Source of the DNA: Lithodes maja
Taxonomy: Eukaryota > Arthropoda > Malacostraca > Decapoda > Lithodidae
Length of the DNA stretch: 64,000 nucleotides
Assembly (NCBI GenBank): GCA_037953745.1
Contig: JBAKBP010007136.1
Location: 1 to 64,000, forward strand
Direction: 5' to 3'
The position numbers and the translations under genes are program-made. Of the stretch, positions 31,921-43,376 are shown piece by piece. The notes below the pieces were generated by a model, which searched no databases, was not told where the DNA came from, and saw nothing but the letters and a program-made list of their open reading frames with translations. Positions within the stretch are counted from its first letter, which is position 1. Each line of letters opens with the position of its first letter.

Positions 31921-32185
31921 TCATTGTGGCCAAAATGGCTTAAAAAACGAGAGCGCAACCTCTCACCCCGAAAGCTGGACGAGTACTGAGCCATCCTGCC
32001 CGTAGGACGTTAGATACACTCTGAAAAGTGTTGCCAAGGTCTCAAAGCAGTGTTTACAAGTCGCGGTGACTGGTACCACTCGGTACAAGGACCGAATCCT
32101 ACTGACGGACATCGTACGGCGCTGGTACCGGCGAGTTACTTTCTTACTGTCGGCCATTGTATGTCGCTGGTACAGAGCGGGTTAA
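31748..32185. mobile_element. piggyBac-like miniature element (TTAA-flanked)
   Basis: The left end TTAACCCTTACTGTACCA (repeated three times) and the right end TGGTACAGAGCGGGTTAA (32168-32185) are inverted, within TTAA. Confidence 0.8.
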
Positions 32186-32636
32186 GTTAAAGAATACTTC
32201 AACAAAAGCTTCATGTATATCTATGTATATATTTGATTATGTTTATGAATGCATTGCAAACCAGCATTATCATTCAAAGCATCATACTTATAAAAAAATA
32301 CATAAAGCAAAATCTGTTAGTAGTAATAATTATACATAGACATATGGTCGCACTAATAAGTCATGTCCCAGCTGTCATTATGTTTGGCTTGCTCTGTGCT
32401 GTATTAATGTCTGTCATATGTTGAATAGGGTGGGTAAGTGTAGGAACATGTTTGTATATTTCACTCGATATGAAGAAATGCAGCTTAGATATTGCTGATA
32501 CCAATTATTGATCAAAACATATTTGGTGCCGAGACATCACTTATTAGCGCGACTGTACAGTAGACTTTCAGGTATTTTAGGACAGTACACGTTAAACAAC
32601 TCTTGATTACAACACTATCAATAAATATCCCCATAT
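32186..32636. other. No gene seen
   Basis: AT-rich, no repeat family or exon recognised. Confidence 0.45.
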
Positions 32637-33857
32637 CATCATTCATCATCAAATCTGACGCCTCGCTTCCAGAGGAAGCGCCGCAAAAGGGATGGCCATG
32701 GCAGAAACTGCCTCCAGGCTCCCAGACATGACCCGACTGACCCACTCCACAGTGCCATTTCCATTAAGTGGATTATAACCATGAACACTGAAGGAGCAGA
32801 CCTAGAGCAGTCCCTCACCCGGATGGCAGTTCCACCACTGTTGTTGTTGTTGTTGTTGTTCCCTAAGCTGCCTGGCCGAACAGCCCCGAGCCCCTGAGGA
32901 AGGCCATGGCCACGATCGGGCTTTCCCACAGAGCTCTCATTGAGTGTAGGTTGTGTTGTTGGCGTAAGTGGTTGTGTGAAATGCAGTCTTCTATGATGTG
33001 TTTAATGGTATGGGGAGCCGTGTTACATCCCGGGCAGGCGTCGACAACGGAGTCATCCAGTCTCTTCTGATAGCTCAGGAGAGCTGGATGGTGTCCGCAT
33101 CTCAGCCTGGCCAGGTGGACTCTGTCCTCGCGAGGGAGGGAGGATTCGGAAGGATGGATTTCGGGAGGTCGTGCATGCAGCTGCGTGTTGTCTGTGAGTG
33201 AGTGGATGGATTGGCGAGAGATATGAGTATGGATGTGCTTCTGGAAGTTGGTTCGGGGTGGGCAGGGAGGGAGAGAGGACAATAATTGTGTGTGATACCG
33301 TGTGCTGGGTGTTGTTTTGATATGTCTTGGTGTCTGTGGGTGTGTTGCCATGTAGTTTAGTGGGTGGTCTTGGTTCGTGGAGGCTGCTGCCAGGAATTGA
33401 GTGCCTCTCATGTCCAGATGGTCTTTGACTTTGAGGATTTTTGTTTCTTGATGTAGATGATCTGTGGGTGTAGTAGCTGTGCAGCCTGTAATGATCTTCA
33501 GGGCTTTGTTTTGAATAGTCTGTAAGGTCTTATGATGTGTTTCAGCTAGGTTAGAAGCCCAGGCTGGGCTTGCGTATTCCATTACTGATCTTATGTATTG
33601 TTTATATACTGTGGTGGTAGTTTCTTTGTTGTGTCCAAATTTTGTGTGAGCAAGTGACCTGAGGGCGTTAAGTCTGGGTGTCAGTTTCTTTTTAATGTTA
33701 CTGTTTTGCTATTTTATTTACCCCAGTGGGGCCCTGGCTGAAAGCATACCAAGCACAGAAATTTTCTGGAGATAGGAACCAGTGGTCCACTGCTCCAGAA
33801 GCTGATTGCACCACCAAAGTGGCGGGCGGTGGGGTCGCCGCATCCCTACGCCAGTAT
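32637..33857 (-). mobile_element. SINE-G copy, split by LINE-N
   Basis: Pieces at 32637-32831 and 33706-33857 are continuous in the uninterrupted relative at 38141-38350 (word GGCAGTTCCACCACTGTTTT). The tail is the ATC-rich stretch at 32638-32650, so the element reads on the minus strand. The boundary of its 5' end is uncertain. Confidence 0.75.
32832..33705 (-). pseudogene. LINE-N 3' part (reverse transcriptase C-terminus), 5'-truncated
   Basis: Minus-strand frame open for at least 239 codons from MEYASPAWASNLAETHHKT to MAFLRGSGLFGQAA and stop. It carries a zinc-like CPGC...H...H...C segment (ACPGCNTAPHTIKHIIEDC) typical of the C-termini of I/Jockey-related LINEs. Upstream codons (SLAHTKFGHNKETTTT) extend it to about 33695. 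The 3' tail is (AAC)n, seen as GTT repeats at 32838-32860. ACTG(TT) flanks both sides, and the empty site is present at about 38200, so this is a clean TPRT insertion. Confidence 0.9.
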
Positions 33858-33936
33858 ATATCCCCATATGTCATCAATATAAAGGAGGCACTGCAGAGAA
33901 GGAAGTAAGAATGGCAAATAGATTTTTTTTTTTGTA

Positions 33937-34018
33937 TAGCTCATGGAAACCTTAAAACCCATATATATATATATATATATATATATATTCTTGTACAGCT
34001 CATGGAAACCTTGAAAAC
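33937..34018. repeat. Short duplication around a (TA)n tract
   Basis: AGCTCATGGAAACCTT(A/G)AAA occurs on both sides of a 29-bp (AT)n stretch at 33960-33988. Confidence 0.85.
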
Positions 34019-34444
34019 ACACATACCTGTACAGTAAATACATAAATTATAAGACCAAGTGTTCTGCATGAAGTGAAGTTCCAGACTTACTTGAAGCTCA
34101 AACTACTGTGCCTTTATTTTATGTATTTATTTATTTTTGTTTAAGATGTGGGTTACATTTGCCAGTTTTGTATTTGTGGTACAGTACTGTGGATTTCAAC
34201 TTGGCTCTCATCAGTTCATATTACACTTTATCGTTCAATTATACGCTTATATTTGTACTAGTAAAATTAGTCCTATACATGTGTATACATCCTTGTATTA
34301 TTCAGTGACAAATCTAATATAATTTCAGATTCAATAAAAAAAACAGTTGTTCATTCATCGTATATGAATTCAGTTATACAGTACTGTACATATTTCTGAT
34401 TAACCTTATAATAAAATATATTGATTAGTGGGCGAACTGCCTTT
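34019..34444. other. No gene seen
   Basis: AT-rich sequence; no repeat family or exon recognised. Confidence 0.45.
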
Positions 34445-34468
34445 TCAACCAACCGATTTAACTGAATG

Positions 34469-34585
34469 CGGGTGCCCAACCCCGGAAGGGGTTGAAATAG
34501 GGGAGCTATCCCCCTGCCAAAGGCGGCTTTCTAGGGTCTTTCCTAGCTGATGCCGAGAGGATTGGGTTCTAGTCGTGTGATGATA
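34469..34585 (+). mobile_element. SINE-N head only
   Basis: The first ~117 bp of the long SINE-N form (GCGGGTGCCCAACCCCGGAA to ATTGGGTTCTAGTCGTGTG), followed directly by an antisense RTE end. The body and tail are missing. Confidence 0.75.
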
Positions 34586-34998
34586 CATACATTCATACAT
34601 ACATAACATTTTAAGACCTTGTGTTCCACACATAAGTGCAGTTTCAGTCTCTTGTCCTAATGGCAGCGTTCCAGGCAACCCTGTTAAGGGCTGCTTCACT
34701 TGCCAAGTTCTTTGATTTGAGATCGGCGCACTTAGTCCGATCCCAGGTCTTCCTCGGTCCACCCCTTGGTGCAGCTCCCTCCACAATCACAGACCTGCAT
34801 TTTTTCACCCAATTTTGTTCATCCATTCTCTCCACATGTCCATTCCATCCCAGTCTACTTGTACGCATCACCTCGCTAATACTCTTTAGCCTATACCTAA
34901 ACGTCTCCTCAGCTCAACATTTGTTATTCTATCCTGTAGCCTGGCCCCACACATTCATCTCACCATTCTCATCTCATTACGCTCCCTTCTGTTGACAT
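34586..34998 (-). pseudogene. RTE LINE 3' end, antisense
   Basis: The minus strand encodes RTSRLGWNGHVERMDEQNW, KKCRSVIVEGAAPRGGPRKT and AALNRVAWNAAIRTRD. The 3' tail is the CATACATACATA run at 34586-34605. It stops abruptly at about 34998, 5'-truncated. Confidence 0.9.
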
Positions 34999-35381
34999 CC
35001 TCTGGCTGGGTGATGCGTATAGGTTTTGTGTTGCATTAATTTAAGCGATTTGTGTTTGTTATTTTGGTTTTTGGTTTTCGATCGCCAGTGAATTCTGCGG
35101 AAAAATTGGCGCTTGTGAGAAATAAGTAACATACTTATTATTATCATTATTGTAGGTGCTGGCGAGATCACCCGATTAGGTGACACTGCAAAGGGAGGTG
35201 TGGACTGTGGGGTCACTGGCCCAGGGGTGCAAGCCTGTGGGCTAATGATCCCCTCCCCTGTTGCCCTCTCAGAGACAGATCTCATCTCACCCTGGCCCCT
35301 TCAGGGGCCCGAGCATCTGGATGGCTTCGGTCTACCAAACTCGGGACTGTTCGGCCAGACAGTCTGGGGAACAACAACAAC
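34999..35381 (+). mobile_element. Short element with LINE-N-type 3' end (third head)
   Basis: Non-coding. It starts at the RTE truncation point and ends with GGACTGTTCGGCCAGACAGT then CTGGGGAACAACAACAAC, the LINE-N/SINE-N 3' end. The upstream 330 bp differ from SINE-N and are not recognised as tRNA, 5S or 7SL. Confidence 0.6.
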
Positions 35382-36340
35382 TGAATATTTTTTTTTGTTT
35401 GCTTACAATAGTTCTCATTAGAATAATGTGGTTTAAACTTCCCCAGGGGGTTAGAGGGGCCTATACCCATGTGATAGAGAAAATATATAAATATATAGAA
35501 AAAATGTATTAAAAGAGGGATGACATAAGTCTGGGCCACCGTTATCCTATTTGGCCCATTTGAAGCTCATGGTAGCTAGGGGACACCAGAGCGCCAAATC
35601 TAGTCTCTGGAATGGCTGCTCTTGCCCTGAAGGGCTGCCTTGGGGTGTTTGAGGTAGTTTCATGCTTGCATGGAAGTGGAGACTTATGTGTAAGTAATTT
35701 CACTACCTATCTATCATGTCTCTGTCTGTCTATCTCTCGCTCTCTCTTATGGTATGTATGTGTATACTGTACTGTATGTATGTATATGTGTGTTTATGTG
35801 TGTACAAATACTGCATGTATATGCTTGTGTGTATGTATGTGTATGTATTAGGGGGGTGAGAGAGATATGGGTGGTTGGATGGATATAGATGGGTAGATAG
35901 ATCAACACAAACTTCTCACTTATGCATAAATAATATACAGTACAAGTCAATCAAATAGCAATATCATTCTCTGAAGAACATGAATCAAAACAAAATCATG
36001 GAACAAGATGCAACTCAAGATACAAACCATGAATCAAGAGTAAAAAAGAACTTTATGCTGCATAATTCAAGCATTCCTCATTTTTCTTTCAATTTACTTT
36101 ATTTTGAATTTGTAATAAAGGACAAGCTGAAGTATTAAATTAAACTTCTATTCTTATTAAATAATTGTATGTAAGTTTGTACAGTATCACAAATTATAAA
36201 AGAGACTGATGACTAGGCTGAAGCTTTGCAAGGTTAAATAAGTAAGTATTTGGTGAAAAACAGTGACAATGTGCTGGTGACTGTAGTACAAGTGTCTCAA
36301 AAAACACACCCAATAGGGCAAAGTGCCAGTATATTACTCT
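35382..36340. other. No gene seen; possible RTE leader fragment
   Basis: 35425-35500 resembles the RTE leader (CTTCCCCAGGGGGTTAGAGG). 35740-35870 is a TGTA/TGTG-rich simple repeat. The rest shows nothing recognisable. Confidence 0.4.
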
Positions 36341-36354
36341 AGTGTTAGAGTTAA

Positions 36355-36725
36355 CCGTTCCATCCAATCACTCATAACACGCAGCTGCAGGCACGACATC
36401 CCAAAATCCATCCTTCTGAATCCGCCCTTCCTCGCGAGGACAGAGTCCACCTGGCCAGGCTGAGATGTGGGCAGCATCCAGCTCTTCTGAGCTATCAGAA
36501 GAGACTGGATAACTCTGTTGACAACACCTGCCTGGGATGTAACACAGCACCTCATACCATTAAACACATCCTAGAAGATGGCATATCACACAATCACTTA
36601 CGCCAACAACATAATCTACACTCCTTGAGAGCTCTATTGGAAAGTCCGACCGTAGCCATGGCCTTCCTTAGGGACTCGGGGCTGTTTGGCCAGGCAGCTT
36701 AGGGAACGAAAACAACAACAATCAC
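36355..36725 (+). pseudogene. LINE-N 3' end, 5'-truncated
   Basis: It encodes the LINE-N C-terminus in pieces (DRVHLARLRC area, NTCLGCNTAPHTIKHI, AMAFLRDSGLFGQAA) and ends in GGGAACGAAAACAACAACAA. Stops and changes show decay. Confidence 0.85.
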
Positions 36726-37094
36726 TTCAGTATGATGATATTTTCATTATACAGTACTGTACATTAGTCATGCTCTCGGTAATGCGCTGTTGAGTAACGC
36801 GTTTTTCTTCTCACGCGGACACTAAATATGAAAGCTCTGAATAACACAGAACATTTTCAATCGACCGCAAAATCGACTTGGCTTGGTGACGTCACACTCA
36901 GTCGGGGTCTGATCGGCCTCCCTCCCAATTTTGTTTATCTCTTGTCGGTCCGTGTGTGCCTCAATATTCTCGGTGATCACTGATTACAAGGATCTCCCCC
37001 ACTGTTAAGTAACCATTTTGGGAAGGTTCTGAAGGATTTCATGTTTAGAGGACTTAACAGCAATACTGTAGCATAGAGAGTAGCCATTAAGTGA
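36726..37094. other. No gene seen
   Basis: It includes a GC-richer stretch (36780-36960: ACGCGTTTTTCTTCTCACGC, GGTGACGTCACACTCAGTCG) that may be an old DNA-transposon piece. Not classified. Confidence 0.35.
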
Positions 37095-37230
37095 CTGTCT
37101 TGGTGGTGTAATGATTAGTGTTTAAAAATCTGTGTGATAACCCAGGTTCGAATCCCGATGGATCATATATATGTTTTCATTAATTTCATTGGAGGTGTTT
37201 AGTGTTGGGGTGAAATTAATAAAAATAGAA
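37095..37230 (+). mobile_element. tRNA-derived SINE
   Basis: The head has TTGGTGGTGTAATGATTAGT and the B box CCCAGGTTCGAATCCCG. The body (TTTCATTAATTTCATTGGAG ... GGGGTGAAATTAATAAAAAT) matches 28936-29175 without the 15-bp expansion. Confidence 0.8.
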
Positions 37231-37269
37231 TATCCGTACAAAACATGAAACAGCCTTTCAAATTATATG

Positions 37270-37510
37270 TACGTACAGTATATAGTTACATAAACTTTAA
37301 AGACAAAGTGGTCCACTCACAAGTGTGGTTTCAGTTGCTCATCTTAATAGCGGCGTTCCAGGCAGCCTACATTGTCAGGGTTTTGAATTTGATATCAGAT
37401 CGTATGACATTATGACACGTCTATATTGTATTGATGCAGCTCTCTCCACATTCACAGACTTGAAAACTTTTCACCCAATTTAGATAATCCATCTTCTCCA
37501 CATGCCCAAA
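37270..37510 (-). pseudogene. Degenerate RTE LINE 3' end, antisense
   Basis: The minus strand retains HVEKMDYLNWVKSF and the downstream region with the conserved order of the RTE end. It is too mutated for an open frame. Confidence 0.7.
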
Positions 37511-37549
37511 TAATATTAAAATGATGCCAATGTATCGAGAGGTTAAGAT

Positions 37550-38370
37550 TAGTGACATCATCATCATCAATCTGACGCTTCGCTTCCAGAGGAAGCACCT
37601 CAAAAGGGATGACCATGGCAGAAATTGCCTCCAGGCTCCCAGACATGCCTCCACTGACCCCACTCCACAGTGCCATTTCCACTATGTGGATTAACCTATA
37701 TGGCCGTGGTGATGGGCTAGTTTGTCAGAGTGAGAGCTGAGCAATCTCTGCCATACCCACAGCTTACTCTGACTGTTCCTTTTACTTATATATTTTCTAG
37801 ATCTCAAGTGACGGTGTCTTTTCCGTGGATTGACCTCCCTACTGCCAACCTAGAGTTTGGCAGATTGGGAGCCAAAGCGTCACATTTATCCTTTGGCCCT
37901 CAACTTTCCCTTCATAATTGTTGAGGGGCACACGGCCTTGGGTGGGGCTTTGGTTTCCTGAGCGTTTCCGCACCCTCCTCAGCTCCTCGTCTTGGAATGG
38001 CTTCGGTCACCTGGGCTTTATTAGTGGTAAGCAGGGAGGGTTCTGTGGGGGGCGCTCGGTCATGACCTTGGCTTTGCTCGGGACCTTGGGGCTGCTCGGC
38101 CAGATAGCCTGGGGAACAGCAACAACAACAACCATATGGCTCTTAACACTGAAGAAGCAGACCCAGAGCAGTCCTTCACCCGGATGGCAGTTCCACCACT
38201 GTTTTGCTATTTTATTTACCCCAGTGGGGCCCTGGCTGGAAGCATACCAAGCACAGAAATTTTCTGAAGATAGTAACCAGTGGTCCACTGCTTCAGGAGC
38301 TGATTGCACCAATAAAGTGGCGGGCGGTGGGGTCGCCACATCCTATGCCAGAGAAAGACCGACTTGTGCC
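37550..38370 (-). mobile_element. SINE-G copy, split by a SINE-N insertion
   Basis: Pieces at 37550-37697 and 38141-38370 match 32637-33857. The (ATC)n tail is at 37556-37568. The SINE-N insertion (37705-38133) is flanked by the duplicated target ATATGGC. Confidence 0.8.
37705..38133 (+). mobile_element. SINE-N, short form with 7-bp target duplication
   Basis: It starts CGTGGTGATGGGCTAG and ends GGGGAACAGCAACAACAACA. ATATGGC lies at 37698-37704 and 38134-38140. Non-coding; the open frames across it are fortuitous. Confidence 0.9.
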
Positions 38371-38578
38371 AGTGGACTGTGAGAGTAAGACACTAGGGAA
38401 CCATGGGGCACACCATTATGGCCCCATTGCCTTCACCACTTTCAGGAAAAAAGTTAGAACTAAGAATAATGAAAAAGGTACAGTCAGAACTAGTTATGGG
38501 AAGTAGAGGACACCAACCCTCACTCTGACAGACCCAGCCCACCACAAATTAGTGACAAAAGCTGTGAACAATGTGTGC
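38371..38578. other. Unclassified repeat-like sequence
   Basis: It continues the SINE-G neighbourhood (GGCCCCATTGCCTTCACCAC, GACAGACCCAGCCCACCACA). No recognised gene. Confidence 0.35.
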
Positions 38579-38590
38579 AAAACCATATTT

Positions 38591-38591
<1 letters not shown>

Positions 38592-38631
<40 letters not shown>
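38592..38631. repeat. (TA)n microsatellite
   Basis: About 20 TA units followed by ACTGTATACAGTATG. Confidence 0.95.
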
Positions 38632-38632
<1 letters not shown>

Positions 38633-38639
38633 TGTATAC

Positions 38640-39239
38640 AGTATGTATTTTGTGTGTGATCCTCTATCCCCAAACCCTTGGGATTAGGTTAGGGAGTACC
38701 AGGAATTATTTAGCAAACAAAATTTGGAGAAAAAAAATATATATATATTTTGTAAGCACATTGCCTTTACTTGAGTTGCCTGGTCACCCTTGGTATGTGA
38801 TCCCCGTAGAGTTACAGTAATTAGCATAATACAGGTACTGCCTTCTCAGGATCAGGATATGATCATGATTACTCTGGAACCTGTACAGAGTGCAGGTACA
38901 TCAGCTAGTAAATAAATGTAACTATCAATTTAATTATATTGCCCATGTGAAATTTTGCTTCTGGCCATGTGCAGGTCTAATTCAAATTCACTGTCAGATC
39001 TAATCTTGCATTTAACTACTTAGATAACAGACGTTATTCAAAAATGTTAGAGATTTATCCTCAAACTTAGCAGTGTCGACACTTTATGCGAGCCGAGAAC
39101 CAAATTGATTCACACCTGCTTGCCCCTGCTAAAGGATCGCCTTGGGTACTTTGTCCACACCCAAGCCTTCTTTCCGTGCCACAATGCTGCTTCTACTACA
39201 TGATAGTTTTTCTTCATTATACTTTTCCATGGTCTTTTA
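38640..39239. other. No gene seen
   Basis: No repeat family or exon recognised. Confidence 0.4.
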
Positions 39240-39500
39240 TTCATATATGTGTACAAGCAGCCTTGGTTGGTTTGGCCATGTAGAGAAGATGGATTATCAA
39301 AATTGGGGAAGAGATGCAATTACAATTTATGTGGTAGAAGCTGCATGGAGATTTAGACCTTTAGATGTTGGGATATGATTTGATCTCAAATTTATAAAGC
39401 TGACATGTGAGGCAGCTCAGAAGAGGCCAATCTACAATTCCGCCATTAGGAAAAAAAGGCTGAAACTAAATCCCTTATGGATCACTCGGTCTTTAACTAT
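39240..39500 (+). pseudogene. Degenerate RTE LINE 3' end
   Basis: It retains SSLGWFGHVEKMDYQNW and the downstream order ending in a segment like AIRKKRLK. Many stops. Confidence 0.7.
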
Positions 39501-39615
39501 CAGCTGTCCCTCTCACTTAACTTACATTTGATCATCTGATATAATGAAGTAATTTGAGGGAATAATCATTATCAATATTCAAGGTCAGTCAGTCAGTAGC
39601 CAAACCCGCACTCCC

Positions 39616-40263
39616 TTAACCCGGCAAGCGCGATAGGCCTCACGGAAGGCTTCCTATAGGGAACGCGATAGGCCTCACGGAAGCAGGACCATAAAAAAAG
39701 CTTTCCAAAAAAAAAAAGGGCCTATCAAAAAAAAAAAATTTGTCTCTAGGTGAGATAATTCCCCTCCAGTACTCATCCATGTAAATCTCACCCACCCCCC
39801 TCCCCTCCTTCCCCACCTTATTCCCCCCTCCCTCCCCTCCTCAATTATCACCTATTTTCCCTCTTATTATCATCATTTATCGGTTATTTTTCTCTCCCGC
39901 GATAATGTAGCACAAGTGGGTTGCAGAAAAGATCGATATGTACCACACACACACCAGCCCAGACCGCCCCGCTCCCCTCAGTTACCTCACAGACAGCGAG
40001 AGAGGAGGGTTGACTGCAGCTCTCTCTCGCCTGACATTACGACCGGGTGGCCAATATCTTCGGTTTTCACCACCCAAATGCTTTTCCCACTTATTTTAGC
40101 ACTCTTGAAGGTTCATATATACATCATATATGTAAAATAAAAGCATACCGAAAACAAATAATGGTCTATATTGTAAATATAACGAATTCTGTCAGAATCC
40201 AAGGCTAGAAATACATAAATAACTACCCTAGCTCCTAGGGCTATTTAGCGCTTAACAGGTTAA
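39616..40263. mobile_element. piggyBac-like miniature element (TTAA-flanked), 648 bp
   Basis: TTAACCCGGCAAGCGCGATA on the left and TAGCGCTTAACAGGTTAA on the right are inverted. GCGATAGGCCTCACGGAAG is duplicated just inside the left end. A run of A and a C/T-rich stretch lie inside. No coding. Confidence 0.75.
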
Positions 40264-40309
40264 AAGGGGTAGGGAGGAACGGCAAGCAACTGCTTGCTGA
40301 TCCCGTAGT

Positions 40310-40395
40310 GGGAGTAAATTCTGGAGGTGGGATTCCCAGTCCAAACCTCCAGGGGCTATCTGCGCCACAAAAGTGACGGGCGATGGGGTCGCCAC
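40310..40395 (-). mobile_element. SINE-G remnant
   Basis: GTGACGGGCGATGGGGTCGC then CACATCCCTACGCCA matches the far end of SINE-G at 33820-33857. Confidence 0.6.
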
Positions 40396-40399
40396 ATCC

Positions 40400-40530
40400 C
40401 TACGCCAAACTTGATAGTGCAATGGTTAGTGCGCTGAATTTTGGTGAGTATCCTAGGTTCGAATCCTTGGATTACCACATGTATTTATTAATTTAATTTA
40501 TTTAATTAATTAGGTATATTTTTAAGTTAA
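40400..40530 (+). mobile_element. tRNA-derived SINE
   Basis: The head has ATAGTGCAATGGTTAGTGCG (A box) and CCTAGGTTCGAATCCTTGG (B box), followed by an AT-rich body. Confidence 0.7.
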
Positions 40531-40795
40531 TTGATGGATTGGTGATATATGAATAACATACTTTATAGAATATTTAAGGGATATTTGTAAATAGAATGAC
40601 TTTGCTGTTTCCTGGAGCATTAACTCCCCCAGACATATTATGTTCCAGTAAGTCCGAGGAGGCGGGAGCCCCAGGATCATTGCCACTGCCTCGCACTACA
40701 CTCACAACAACACTGCGGCCGTTAGAATTATCGCAGGAGGCTGAGGTTGCCACCAACGGTTTTATCGTATGGTAACTTATCGGACTTACTGAGCT

Positions 40796-40920
40796 CATAT
40801 GACGCAAAATTGCGTCATAAACTAATTGGAGAGGTATAGAGATAAGTCCATATGACGCGATCGCGTCATATGAGTTTTTGGTGGACTTATTCATATGATG
40901 CGATCGCGTCATATATGTCG
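40796..40920. repeat. Three spaced palindromes of TCATATGACGC type
   Basis: CATATGACGCAAAATTGCGTCATA (about 40797), CATATGACGCGATCGCGTCATATG (about 40850, a perfect 24-base palindrome; written here in two halves CATATGACGCGA and TCGCGTCATATG) and a near copy at about 40890. Each contains inverted TGACG(C) half-sites like those bound by CREB/ATF-type bZIP dimers. They may also be the ends of small inverted-repeat elements. Confidence 0.8.
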
Positions 40921-41224
40921 CAAGGAGCTAAGATGCTATCAAAATTACAAATTTGCTGAAATACCTGAGTGGGATGACTTTGTGGTGTTTCCATCCCTTC
41001 TACTGACGCAGATGAGCAACCCCAAGCAAGCAATTGGAGCTGTGCTAACGACATAGGCAAAGACACGTTTCTTGCATATTAAACCAGTGCATAAGTGTAT
41101 GTATATTTCAGCAAGTGTTGGACCTTTAATACCCGACTTGTGATACAGACGCCCAGCACCAGAGGCATCTAGACACTAAGTACAGTAATACCTAAAATGC
41201 AGCATTAATTACACATCAGTTAAT

Positions 41225-41475
41225 TTTTCAAACACAAGCAAAGAATGCTTTCCATAATGGTTGTGTCTCAAAGCTAATGGCAGGCAGTCGGTCAGAAACA
41301 AAACAAAAGACAGTGTACTTGTATCTGTTAAGCCAGGATAGGTTAGCAGACTAAAACTAATGTGGTGGAGAGTGTTGTCAATGTTGTGACACAAAGCTAA
41401 TGGCAGGCATAGACACAAATCAAAAGACAGTGTATCTGTTAAGCTAGGATAGGTTGTCAGACACAAATTAATGGG
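41225..41475. repeat. About 115-bp tandem duplication
   Basis: AAGCTAATGGCAGGCA, AAAGACAGTGTA, TGTTAAGC.AGGATAGGTT and GTGGAGAGTG recur in the same order at about 41270-41370 and 41395-41490. Confidence 0.8.
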
Positions 41476-41490
41476 GTGGAGAGTGCTGCT

Positions 41491-42476
41491 AACCCTCTAG
41501 ACATGATCTCTCCTGGTAGGGGAGGAAGAGCGGCTACAGTACTTCAGAGGGAAGGCTTCTACACTACTGCCCGCCAGGTGCTGACCTCCACTCTTCTTGT
41601 TCTCGTTAAACAGATCCGACACTTGCGTAGACTAGGATTGCAGGAGAAAAATCAACATAACATAAAATATGGCAAGGGTAAGAAGCTGGAAAGGGTAAGG
41701 AACTACATATCATCACTTAATGTTTCAAATAACATTAAAACTAAGGAATGGGTAAGAAACTATATTTTGTGTCTGATTAAAATCCTACAATAGTCCCTGA
41801 GGCAGTGGTATTTGAGAAACCACTATACTTCCATGATAACGGCTCAGACTGTGTGTACCCCATGATGACAGTTCCCCAGGGGGTAGAGTCACTGCTTGGA
41901 AGGATAGAGTCGCCATGCTGAGAGTCTGGGGTTATCATGGGGAAGGAGTGGGTGTAGATAATGGCAAGGTACCATTATGTAAATGGGTGCTGTCAGGCTA
42001 ACCTCTAATCAGCCGAGGATTGACATTCAGAGTTCATTGCCCTAAATGGACTGACTGACAAGAATAAAGAGTCACATCCACACCTCTTATCATTTGAGTT
42101 ACATAGAAAGCAGTTTTCTACTTTTGTCACACAGAGGGCCATTTTTTCAACAACAAAAGTTATTAAATAATTACAAAACTCAATTTACAACCAAGAATGG
42201 CTCTTGACTTGGGTAGTTTATAGACTGTGTGAACAATTTTGATTTTTCATAAAAGGACAAGTAGAGTTACTTGCAGCTAAATCTGTACTCAATATTGCAG
42301 TAAAAGTAACAATAAATAGGACACATGAATTTGTTCAGTAACAAAACTGACACTCCCGAAAACTCCTGACTGGAAAATATAACTTGCCAAATCACAATAA
42401 CCATGGCTACTGCAAGGTTAAGGGACTAAGAGTTACCTTTGGTCACTATAGGAAAGGGTAAGCAGCTAAATAATAG
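41491..42476. other. No gene seen
   Basis: An open frame at 41476-41793 (105 codons) has no recognised family and lies partly in the duplication above; I do not support it as a gene. Confidence 0.4.
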
Positions 42477-42490
42477 AACTTCACCTTTGT

Positions 42491-42905
42491 GTGGTGATGG
42501 GCTGGTCTATCAGAGTGAGAACTGAGCAATCTCTGCCATACCCATAGCTTACTCTGACTGTTCCTTTAACTTATATATTTTCTAGATCTCAAGCGTCGGC
42601 GTCTCTAACGTGGATTGACCTCCCAATCTACCAAGATTGGGAGCCAAAGCGTCACATTTTTCCCTTGCCCCTCAACACTCTCTTCATAATTGCTGAGGGA
42701 CACAGGGCCCTGGGTGGGGCTTTGGTTTCCCGGGCATTTCCGCACCCTCCTCAGCTCCCCGCCATGGAGTGGCTTCGGTCACCCAGGCTTTATTGTGGTC
42801 GGCGGGGAGGGTTCTGTGGGGGCGCTCGGTTATGGCCTTGGCCTTGCTCAGGGCCTTGGGGCTGTTCGGCCAGGCAGCTTGGGGAACAACAACAACAACA
42901 ACAAC
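42491..42905 (+). mobile_element. SINE-N, short form with 14-bp target duplication
   Basis: It starts GTGGTGATGGGCTGGTC and ends CAGCTTGGGGAACAACAACA. AACTTCACCTTTGT lies at 42477-42490 and 42906-42919. Inserted in another LINE's 3' part (42906 onward continues it). Confidence 0.95.
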
Positions 42906-43376
42906 AACTTCACCTTTGTATTGAGATGGAGAGATTGTGTAGGACAAGCGTTGAATAATAGAGGAATGACAATAGATCAGGCAAGAGAAGTGGTAATAAA
43001 TAGGAATGAATGGAGAATGCTAGTGAATAGATAAGTGTGAACGCGGTTGTTTGGGAGAGAGGGTCATGCGCCAGTTGGACTAGATAGTGGTCCATCAGGC
43101 GCCTGGCCCGGGGAGCCGGTGGTAATGAAGGGTGTGCCTGGAAGCATGGTGGGCGAGCTTGTGGTGGTCAAGCTTCGCTGCGGGTCTGCCTGCGGAAATA
43201 TGAGCCTCTCTTTGGGACCTGGGAATCTTTTGCTGCGGACCCCAAATGGGCCTGGGTCTCCGGGTGTTTCTCCTGGATGACCTAGATGCGTGTGATTTTG
43301 TGTTTTGTTTTGTCTTTCTGATGTGTGTGATGTCCATGTTCGAGCTGTCTTGAGTCGGCCACCCCTATAAAATTTT
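42906..43376 (+). mobile_element. LINE 3' end, unassigned RTE-like family
   Basis: After the SINE the frame reads RDCVGQALNNRGMTIDQARE then VVINRNEWRMLVNR and a stop at about 43031, a typical C-terminal segment of an RTE-like LINE. 43040-43375 is a G/T-rich 3' non-coding region. Confidence 0.65.

Noticed and set aside
35612..35851. Possible membrane peptide frame
   Set aside because: Mostly a TGTA/TGTG simple repeat; no homology recognised.
41476..41793. Possible small gene of 105 codons
   Set aside because: No recognised family, begins in a local duplication, and no splice or start support.
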